A DNA stretch of 39,608 nucleotides, taken from Nemertoderma westbladi. Lineage: Eukaryota > Xenacoelomorpha > Nemertodermatida > Nemertodermatidae. The notes beneath the pieces were generated by a model. It saw only the letters and a program-made list of their open reading frames with translations. It had not been told where the DNA came from and ran no database searches. Positions 10,562 through 21,500 of the stretch are shown piece by piece. The translations under genes and the position numbers were made by a program. Where the stretch lies: contig JAUCBJ010002171.1 in assembly GCA_032718475.1 (NCBI GenBank), forward strand, positions 1-39,608, given 5' to 3'. Position 1 is the first letter of the stretch. Every line of letters starts with the position of its first letter.

Positions 10562-10567
10562 AATAAA
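10562..10567 (+). terminator. Poly(A) signal for RAD9
   Basis: AATAAA lies 141 bp after the RAD9 stop codon and is followed by a T-rich stretch. It is the first canonical hexamer downstream. Confidence 0.6.
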
Positions 10568-10569
10568 TA

Positions 10570-12192
10570 TATTTTTAACAACAGTAAAGCATTGCAGTGT
10601 TTAATTTTTGCTATTTCTTTTAAATGTATTTATTTTTAGGCCTTGAATATATCTATTTGTACAAATATTTAGTTTATTGGCTCCAATATTTTACGTAAAA
10701 GAAAGAACTCGATTCTAGAACTTGATAGTTTGAAACACATATCAATATTTTACAATTATATATTTTGAATCGGCCTATAATATTATTTCGGCGAATATAA
10801 TTTATTATCCGAATGCTGTCAAGTAAGAATACAACTATTGTACAACCTTCATAGCTTTATTTGTGTAGCCGGAGTAACGAGACGAACTCACTGTTACAAA
10901 CAAAATGCAGAGTTAAGGTGCGTTCACATAACGTATGTGTTTATTCTAGAACGCAAATGAGAGCGTATAAAAATAGAATCGCTCCTACCCTTACATAGAC
11001 ATACACAGTTATGTGCGTGCACGCCCCTTTACATGTTAAATTAACTTGGGGTGGCAGGATTCCACAAACTCCCTCTCCATATTGATTCGCTCACCGTGAC
11101 GATGTCCAGCACTCATTAATGTCAGTCTGTGTCTTGAAAATTTGTATAAATAAAGTGTTATATCATTAGGTTTAGCTTTACTGGGGTTTAGATTTATTGG
11201 TAGCTGTGCGGTGAGCAACGAAGTAAAGTCAGCAGCCTTCAGCACGTGCATGGGTACTAAGGAAGGTGGTAGTAACATGTAAAAAGTTTAAAATTGTTCA
11301 AATATAATTTTTGGAGCCTTCGAGCAGCACGAGAGAGACCCTATGTTGTCCTGGAATACCGAATATTTGATCACAAATAACTTAGTCAATAAATTAAACA
11401 AAACTCTACACATTATGTACAGTAGTAGTAGTATGTAAAAGTTGAGCAATTTTCTTAAGATTTGTTCAGGGTGGGTTTTTCTCGTAGGCGACTGAAAACG
11501 CCTCTCGCTGTACGAGTGAATGTGCTTCTTCGAATTACGGTTAGTCCCACGACCGTGTTTTTATTAGAATCACGTTGAATGGTTCAATACAGGACTAACA
11601 GTTCTACACCGTGGAATTTTTATTATTTTGGGCCTAACGCTACTGGATTCACCACCACCTCATTTTATTTATTTGTGTGGAATTATTCATAATTAGGCTC
11701 TTATACTTTGTATAACAAACAACCTTGTAACAGGAATGCATGTCATGTCACAATAGTTTAGGACGCCTTGGCATCACATATTACGTTAATTATATACACT
11801 TTTATTTTGTACCAAATTAGCGTACAGGATAACGTGTGGTGTTATAAATGTAAAGGCGCTGATTCGACTTTCACCTATTTCATCTTTGTAAGTTGTATAA
11901 TAATAATTGTGAAATAAATATAGTGAATTCGAATGACGTCATGCGATCATATTTAATATGTTGTGCTGAGATACTGGATATACAGTAAATGTATGGCGTA
12001 GGGACATACTGAGAATTAATGTCGCACTGCGATATAAAGTTGGAGAATATGTCGCCCTGGCGATTTAATAGTGCGAAATTAATTACATATAAATAACTAA
12101 AGTTGATATTATTATACATTTACTACTACTACTAGGTCGAGCGAACTCGGACAATTATACATTTAAAAATGTAAATATAATTATGGTGAAAC
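10570..12192. other. Intergenic region between RAD9 and the NWD-type gene
   Basis: The two genes are convergent. The interval has no ORF with recognisable homology. A minus-strand ORF at 11036-11278 has no family signature and is not annotated. A short TAC repeat lies at about 12120-12135. Confidence 0.4.
12063..12069 (-). terminator. Possible poly(A) signal for the NWD-type gene
   Basis: ATTAAA on the minus strand, about 125 bp after the stop codon at 12193-12195. It is the nearest common hexamer variant I see. Confidence 0.35.
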
Positions 12193-12561
12193 TCAAAGGA
12201 CATTGCAAAGTTGACTTTTCTTCTTAGCCGTACTATCGACGTTGTGTGATAATTGTAGCTCTGGTTTTTTTGGAGTTGCTTCTCTCTTTACTAGACTTGA
12301 TCTACCAGTGTCCTCAGCGTGCTCATTGGTATGAATTATAGTGCTTTTTATCCCGGGTTCTTTAGACCCTTTCGGGTTCTGCCACTTTCTGCCATTGTGG
12401 AATAGTTTATAGTTTGAGTTTACCATGAAGTTCATCAATCTGTTATCGGAAGTGATAATAACTAGTCTGGATTCCCCGTAGATAATATCGTTTATGTACG
12501 AATAAACATTTACATCGGCCAAGGCTGTCCCATCACATGATAACCAGATTCTAAAGGTCAT
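12193..12561 (-). CDS. NWD1/2-like: NWD-type gene, last coding exon (final WD40 blade and tail)
   Basis: The acceptor TTTACAG precedes ATGACCTTTAGAATCTGG, giving TFRIW, the closing strand of the blade left open at the end of the previous exon (IISVAKNE). A Lys/Ser-rich, non-repeat tail of about 70 residues follows and ends at a stop at 12193-12195. The phase is 0 on both sides. It lies 2.9 kb from the previous exon because a LINE fragment and a foldback element sit in the intron. Confidence 0.75.
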   Translation of the reverse strand: MTFRIWLSCDGTALADVNVYSYINDIIYGESRLVIITSDNRLMNFMVNSNYKLFHNGRKWQNPKGSKEPGIKSTIIHTNEHAEDTGRSSLVKREATPKKPELQLSHNVDSTAKKKSQLCNVL

Positions 12562-15500
12562 CTGTAAAATAGTAATAATATTTTCAATATTTTAATATAA
12601 TATTTTCAAAATTTTTTTTTTTTTAATATTTGTTGAATTATCTATATTCCTGCGATTTATAGGTTTTCTGTGATTCTAAATTCAATGGTATTGAAATGGA
12701 AATAATCCAAGTAACGCAACAACCACTTTTCGTGCGGGCACCAAAAGTGGGTGCAGCACGAAATTTTCAAAATTATTTGTTTAGAAATATTCATTTCATG
12801 TAAATTATTACCTTTGCATTCACATTCACAGAAAACCTATACATCACAGGAATATAGATCGTACAATGAATACCGGTATATTAAATTTTTTTTTTTTGTG
12901 GAAATTTCGAGTAGCGGATGCACGCACGAAGAAAAATGGTAATTGCTATATTGCTATATGGTACTCCTATGAACTTCATTTCAAATCCATAGAATTCACA
13001 ATCACAGAAAACAAGTTTTATGACCAAATTTTGGTGCACGCACGAAAAATACCTGATAGGACTCTGAACTAAACAATAGACATATTGTACTCAACTCCAC
13101 ATCCCAAAAAGCGATATAGATTAGGATTTGTATGGTTTTGGGCAACTTTATAATTTACTCTATAATTATTTATATTTTAATTTAAAAAATCCTGACATGG
13201 GTGCGAGAATGGTCCTGTATAAAAAAAACAGGCAAGGTTAAAGCCACGGTTCTTTTTCATTAGAAAGAGGAATAAATTTGAGGAAAATTCAAGAAGTTTC
13301 AAGGTCATACATACCTCTAATCCTTTAGAAATACCAGCGGATTTTATAATGGTCTGGGCGGATCCCCCCCCCCCCCCCCCCAAGGTAGATAGGGTTAAGA
13401 TGCGTCTTAAGAAAGTCATGGGCTGTCCACCATGCTTATTCACTCCATGAGGCCACCAAAGCACGCACAAGATTATGCACTGGCTGGTCCTCACGGCGAT
13501 AGCAATGTCCTGCAAAGCGGGGGCGGCTTTGTTCAATATAGTGTATGGTTGGAGATGTGTGCATTGGACTTGACACAGTGAACCCGATGTGACATTCTTG
13601 TGAATGTGCTATCCGGAGATTGCAAAATAGCTGGTGTCAGCAGTTAGAGCCCAGCATGGACTCATATAGAGGAGTACTGGAACTACAGCTGCTCTAAATA
13701 ATCGGACCTTAAGTTTACGATGAATTCTGTGTGACTTCCAAATCCTGGAAAGCCCATTCAAGGCTGTGCATGCCTTTCCCTTATGTGTTCGAAGGTCCTC
13801 ACCAGACTTCCGGATCCATGATCCCAGGTAACAGAAGTCGTCCACATACTTAAGCATACCATCCTTTGAGCTTATGCTCATCCGGTCAGAGACTTGCTGA
13901 GGACTTTCAAAGTTAACTGTCAAAATTTTGGTCTTTTTGGAGAATAAAAAGACCAACACTAGAAGCAGCATGTTCTAATGAGCTGAGGAGCCGTTGGGCT
14001 CCCTCTAGTGATTCTGAGAGTACTCCTAAGTCATCAGCAAAGTCTAGATCAGTTAGGTACTTGGCAGGATTTCCTCGACTTCTGGAGCCAGTAGGTGGAG
14101 TTATCATCACCCCATCATCATTATGATGATCTAAGGACATGCGTAGAACATAGTCAACCACAATTATGAACAAGAATGGCGCAAGTGTGTGACCCTGGAG
14201 GACGACTCCCCATAACACTTCAAATGGTTCTGTGTCACCGTCAACAGTAGACACAAATGTTGTCGAACCATCATATACTGATCTGATTGCTGCAATAATT
14301 TCATCAGGAATCCCATATAATGAAAGTATCCTTAACATACGTGAGCGAGAGACTGAATCAAAGTCCTTGAAGAAGTCAACAAAGATACAGCCAGATGTAT
14401 GTCTTTCTTTTTTGATAACTTTTCAATAAATTATCCTTCTAAGTGCCAAAATGGGCTCCATGGTCCCACGAGCTTTACGGAACCCATTCTGATTTCCACG
14501 GAGCAGTCTATCAATGGGATCCCTGATGCGATTTAATAGAATTCAATATAGCTTTGCAGCAATCGAGATCAATGAGCTTCCCCGAAAAGAACTATAGAGT
14601 GTTAGGTGGCCCTTCTTGGGAACTGGCACCAACTTATTTGTTTTCATTTCTTGTGGGACTCTTGTTGTTCTGTACAATGTCTACTATGATGGGATAGATG
14701 AGCTTTAAACACTCAGGTATTTATTCCGGTTATATTCAGGTATCAGGGGGAACACCATCTACTCCACTGGCACGATTGGTTTTAATGATCTTTGCAGCAG
14801 CCTTCACTTCAGCAAAGGTGATATCACCAATAATGAGAATATCTGGGAGTACAGACTCAGACACTTTTACTTCTATAAAGTTATTGGGCAATACCCCGTC
14901 ATTATTGAGGTGCTTTTCAAAGTGGGCCTTCCAACCATTGAGGCGATCGGCTGGTGATTCTATTCTGCCTTCCAGTAGTCCTTCAAGTAACATAAAGGAC
15001 CCCCTTGGAAATAAGCTGCAAAGCTTTAGTGGTAATCCTATATGTTATGTTGGACAATACCTTTATACCGGTACATTGTTTGGTGTATTTGTTAATGTTT
15101 TTACATAATGTATAAATAAATCTATCTATCTATGCCTTAACCTTGATGATTGGTTGGCTTTTGTGATTGATATAATTGGTGTGTTGTGCATGAGATAAGT
15201 GCAATGTACGTTCGTAAGTTCAAAAGTCTAGTTTACTTCCAGAACAATACAGTTTTCGCAAAGGTCGCTCTACTACCCAGGCAGTAAAATACATATATGA
15301 ACGTATTAAATGCACTTTACAACCGAAAGGGGGACACGCATACTGCGTCTAGTTGTTCAGAATTATTTCCATATCATGAAAACTTTTAAAAAACAAAATT
15401 ACAATATTATACTACTGTGAATTCAATTATTGTAAAAATATTAACTAGCATTATAAATTAATCACAAACCTCATTTTTTGCAACAGAAATTATTTGTTTA

Positions 15501-18500
15501 TCATCAGGACTTAATACTCCATGTGTTACTGGATTGAGGTGGCCTGTAAGATGATTAAGGCTTTTTCCTGCTGTTTTAAAGTCCCACGTCTTCAAAGAAG
15601 TATCATTTGAAGCTGTTACAAATATATTTCCATTGTTTGCTAATTGCAAGTCAAGAATTACTTCATCGTCTCCATATTTACTGGTTGTCTGGTGACCTTG
15701 AAACCTTGTGATTTCTTCACCTGTTTCAACATCCATGTAGATGATAAAGCCTTTGTCATTGCTGCATACAAGTGTTCTATTATCTTTGGTTAATACAGTT
15801 CGCATAATGTAGTCAGCCTTAAGATTATATACGTTCGAGTCTACTTTCAGGATTTTACAAAGTCTAATGTCATTGCACATTGGCAACAAAAGTTGGTCTT
15901 TTATTTTATAGAACGTTGTTAGCCTCGTGTTTATTTTATGATCTGCTACCAAATGTCCAGTCAAGTATTTATATATCCTCAATGACTCTGCAAATCGTTC
16001 ACCTTCTATGATAGTACAATGTTCATTATCAATACTTCGAATTCCACAACCAAGCGATTGGTTATGTTTTGGAAATCCCTTCAACATTTCCTGTGTTTGC
16101 AAATCGAAAACCGCCCAATCAAATCCCCCTTGAACAAGAAGATGTTTACCATTGTAGCTAATATCTATCGATCTTATACTATGTTTGTATTCTACGAAAG
16201 AAGGTATTATTGAAATCTCCTTGGATGTTGTAAGATCATATATTACCACGTTGGTACCTTCTGAGTTTATATAGACACATTTGCTTTCTTTACTGTATAT
16301 ATGAGCTCGTTGTGTCAACTGTCTCAAGTAAGGCGATTTATCTGCTTCTGCTTCTTCTGAAGCAACTGATTGTGCTCCATCTTCGTCTTCTCCTTCATCA
16401 TTAATGATCTCAATGTTGTCTATATTCCATATCTTTATTGTGTTATCATCGCTTCCAGTTATTGCCAGTGTGCTGTTTGGTAGATCTATCAGTTTCAGTG
16501 TGTTTACTGATTGAGTATGTGGTAACAGAGCTACAAAATTTGTACTTTCATAACCACTCCTCTCATCTAGTCTTGGTGGCTTGCTTACTAGCCCCGCTTT
16601 GTCGCTGGTATCGCAAGTCACCACGAATTTCTCATCACTGGTCCAATGCCAATCATTGCATCTCGATCCTGACACCCAAAAATGTCTTTCAACTTTTGCA
16701 TCTGATTTACCACCACTATCTATTAGCTCCTTTACGTTAAAAACATCCGAATAACTATTATAAAGGTAAATTACCCTGTCTTCATCTCTCCATATGATGC
16801 TATTAGGGGTGCATTCTGAGTCATCACGAAACCTATAAACCGTATTTGGATTGTGTAGATCGAGGATGGCGTAGTATTCCATGTTATAGGCAAGGTATCG
16901 TAGGTTTGGTGATACACTTAAGGATTGGGGTGAATGGTAGTCTGGATTGTCGCTGTCTTGCACGGTGTAGATCAATTTTCCAGAGTAAAATTCCCAAAGC
17001 TTTATTGTCTTGTCTTTATTATCTCCACTTGTGGTGATTAGTTTTTCACCATATTTATTTGCTCCAATTTCCATTCCAGTAATTTTGTCGTTGTGTGCCC
17101 TTACCATTGGGTACAATATATCTCCATTTTCCAGCGAATATACAGCAAAATAATACTCCCTCTCATACGTTGAAGATACCACTTTTTCGGAATACATATC
17201 AACCAGCACATGTTGACAGTCATTAGTAAATTTTGCTCTGAGATTCCCAATGCCAGTATGACCCTTTAAACACAGAAACAAATCACCAGTCTCAGTGTTC
17301 CATATATTGATCTAAAAAAATAAATGATTTAATAAATAAAATATTATTTATATACATCTTACATCAGAAGAATGAACCTGCCAGATTTTATATGGTAATT
17401 AACCTGCGACTAAGGCAACAACAAACCTCAGGTCCGCGCTGTTTCTCCTCTTGACTGCGGTAACTGGCTGTAAGAACCAACAGATCATCTGGTGTGAAAT
17501 AAACATCCCACAGTGGATGTTCATGATGGTTGGATAATGTGTGGAAGAGCACTCCGGTGTTAACCTCCCAAATCCGTGCAGTGAGATCCTTTGAGCCTGA
17601 TACAATGGTCCGTCCATGTGTGCTCACTGCCAGAGATACAACTGCCTTTGTGTGGCCATGTAGATGGCTTTGCAACAAGCCCCCTACCTTAGGGTAGCAA
17701 TTGTTTAAGACCATAGCTACTAGGGTGTCTTCTTGGCCACCTTTCTTGATGCAATCGTTGACAAGTCGCTGTAGATATGGCATGTTATTGTCATCCTTCA
17801 ATCTGCCGACAACTTCCAACATTAAGTTGTATGGATTCTCACGCATAGCAGATGCACCTGATTGCAAAGCATCGTGTAAATCCTTAATTTCATTGTCCTG
17901 AGGCCAAACTGCCAGTGCCATTCCAAAATCCTGTAGTACTTCTCCCAAACTCATACCTAACAGTTTGCTTAACAGGAAATCCATATTGAACAAAACATAT
18001 TCTTTTAATAATGTCAAGTTGTTACCTTTTATCAAATGAAATGGCAATTGTTCTAATTTCCTGGTGTTATATCGAAAAGTATTTTCTTTCTTGCTACCAA
18101 ACGTTAGAGGTTGTGCCGCAACTTTTCTGTCTTCTTCAGCAGTTGGGCCAACTTGAAATTGTTTTTGTTTAGAACTTGAATATACGACCTGCTTTTTAGC
18201 GCCTTGACTCCAGACACCTGCAAAATATTGGGCACAAATCCCGTGTAGTTTATCATGAATATACGACCTGCTTTTTAGCGCCTTGACTCCAGACACCTGC
18301 AAAATATTGGGCACAAATCCCGTGTAGTTTATCATTATTTTCCTTGTCAGAAAGGTAGCGATCTTTGGCACACTCGATAAACTGTCTGTGGTACCAGTAG
18401 ATAACCTGCACTTCTTCAGCTTCTCTCTCAACGATATAATCTCCCAATTCGTTGCGAATTCTAGTCCACAGCAACGGGGGGATCCTTCTGATTGGTGGAA

Positions 18501-21500
18501 GCCAATACATATAGACGTCATCAAGAACATCTTCATCTAGGCTGAGAATGTCCTCCAATTCGGCCTCACTCAACCCACTCTGCGATAAAGTAAGGAATGC
18601 AAATGCATGGCTGACTAATGTTTTCCCGTAGTAATTCTCAATGTTTGTGAAGATCTGATTTATTATTTGTGTGATTGATGGTGCTAAAGCAGTTAAGTTT
18701 GGCGAATCATAACTATGCCAACTCACACACTTGTCACAAACTAGTTTTACATATAATGGTAGACTGCAGGATTCGATTGCGATATTCACTATTGACGATT
18801 GGTTATCAGAAATCTGACGTTGTTTGGTCTGCAACCAACTTGATATTATTTCTAAGCTTTCTTGTTTTGACAGTGAAACAACTTCAAGCCCTGTAAAATG
18901 TAATTTAATAATGTTAGTTGTCTTCAAGAATGAATGAAAATCAACGTCGTTGTACACAATTTATTCTATGTAGACCCTCTCAACAGAGAAATAAAACATC
19001 CGTTAAAAAAATGTATATTTACAAAAACATTACTGCAGTTGCACCCGAAAACTAATGGCTTATGTTATACGTAATATGTATTAGAAATGAAACATCCTGT
19101 TACGGCAAATATAGTGTAACAGGTATGGATATATAACTCCTACCATTTTCCTGATGAAGCAATAACTTACATGAGTCTGGCCGGGTCAAACTGTCAGTGT
19201 TAATAGTGACAAATCGACAAATGTTAAATGTCACCCAACTTGACTACATCAAAAAACCAACCAAATGAAGTAAATTGTCAATTTTGGAATGAAATATTAT
19301 GTACTCTAGTAAAATCATGTATATGGGAACTCACTACTATTGTTTGGGTATATTCGGTTAATTGTATTCAGTATGTTGTATTCATCTGGCAGACAGGACA
19401 ACACTACAACGCAATAAGGAGGTAAACTTCTGGGTAGCCAGCCCAGTTTATGGGCACCTTCAGCCGCTGAGAGTTGATCCAGGGAGTCTAGAAATATAAC
19501 CAGTGGTCTTGTTGCTGTGGCCACGTGTAGCATCTAAACAAATAACGATTATTATTAATGTGGGGCGAGCCACATTTCGTTTGCAAAGCCTTATAATGCG
19601 GCTGGCATTGTATCTGTAAGGACAAATGAAAGAAAAGTATAAGAAGGTTAAGAAGTGAAGAAGGCAAATTGAGAGTTAATTTAGGTAATCAAAAACAAAC
19701 TAAATCGTATTTGTTGTATGTCGATACGCAACGATTTGAAACAAATTACTTATTAGTATACAAACTGAATGCAGGCTGTTGGTCTAACTGCATTTATAGG
19801 CAAAGCGAACGAAGGTTAATTTTTTGTATTAATGCAAAAACAGAATGGAGGAAGGATTTACTGCGGAAGATCACCCATAATGGTGATCAGGCATTCCTTT
19901 AGGAAACAGAATGGAAGGGTTTACTGTGGAAGATCACCCATGGTGGTGAACGAACAGCATTCATTTAGTAAACAGGTTGGAAGGGTTTACTGTGGAAGAT
20001 CACCCATGGTGGTGAACCGTCATTCCTTTAGGAAACACAATGGAAGGGTTTACTGTGGAAGATCACCCATGGTGGTGAACAGGCATTCCTTTAGGGAACA
20101 GAGTGGAAGGGTTTACTGTGGAAGATCACCCATGGAGGTGAACAGGCATTCCTTTAATAAACATATTGGAAGGGTTTACTGTGGGAGATCACCCATGGTG
20201 TTGAACAGGCATTCCTTTAGGGAACAGAGTGGAAGGGTTTACTGTGGAAGATCACCCATGGAGGTGAACAGGCATTCCTTTAATAAACATATTGGAAGGG
20301 TTTACTGTGGGAGATGACCCATGGTGTTGAACAGGCATTCCTTTAGGGAACAGAGTGGAAGGGTTTACTGTGGAAGATCACCAAGGGTGGTGAACAGGCA
20401 TTCCTTTAGGAAACAGAGTGGAAGGGTTTACTGTGGAAGATCACCCATGGTGGCGAACATACATTCATTTAGGAAACAGAGTGGAAGGGTTTACTGTGGA
20501 AGATCACCCATGGTGGTAAACAGGCATTCCTTTAGGAAACAGAGTGGAAGGGTTTACTGTGGAAGATCACCAATGGTGGTGAACAGGCATTCCTTTAGGA
20601 AACAGAATGGAAGGGTTTATTTACTGTGGAAGATCACCCATGATGGTGAACAGGCATTCCTTTGGGAAACAGAGTGGAAGGTTTACTGTGGAAGATCACC
20701 CATGGTAGTGAACATGCATTCCTTTGGGAAACAGGGTGGAAGGGTTTACTATAACAAAATCACCCATGGTGGTGAACTGACATTCCTTTAGTAAACATAT
20801 TGGAAGAGTTTACGGTAGAAGATCACCCATGGTGGTGAACACGCAATCCTTGGCCTAACGAGCCTAAAAGATTCACACATTCAAAACAGAAAGAAGATTT
20901 TGTTGTATGAACCTTACCAAAAACAAACTGAAGATACATTATGCTGTATTGATTCTACTGTATCACAAACTCGGTATTTAAGAAATTTAACCAAACACCA
21001 GTAAATCAAAGAGAGGGGAATAAAGCCCCCCCCCCCCCCCCCCCCCCTTCAACCTCCCTCTTAATCTGCACCACCCCAACCCAAAGGCGCACACAGGATT
21101 GATGAAAGGCAGGTATTATCAGAAATTTGTGTTTTAAAAGTAATATGTTATATTCATTTTTATTTTTAATATAACACAAAATAGAACTGGAAGCGATTCA
21201 CAAATATACAAACAGCACAAATTTCTAGCAAAAATAATTAAAGATCGCATATTATTTAATTTATTTAACCATCAAAGAAATCAATAAACTCATGTTATTG
21301 GTAACATGTTAAACTCATAAAGTAATATATTAAATATTTTAGGCGTGGAGGCGACCCAATTTGTAAGAAATATTAAAACTTACCTTATGCCGATAGTATT
21401 GATACTGAAATATTAATTTATCATGTCAACGCCTCAACGAAATTATTTAGCTAATTATTCTAAAGAATCACGATTAAATACTCAGCCAATCATTTTGTAA

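Noticed and set aside
11036-11278. Minus-strand ORF of 80 codons
   Set aside because: No recognisable family, no splice or promoter context, AT-rich surroundings.
17388-17430. Exon extension reading PEVCCCLSRRLITI
   Set aside because: Phase and blade geometry fit the donor at 17426-17425 followed by INIWNTETG; the extension meets a stop.
18253-18957. NWD-type protein ending at VVYS before the WD40 half
   Set aside because: The stop is created only by the 79-bp duplication; the WD40 half downstream remains open, and splicing across the duplication restores the frame. A null allele is still possible.
19845-20855. CRISPR-like array
   Set aside because: Units are contiguous 63-bp tandem copies with no unique spacers, in a metazoan intron.
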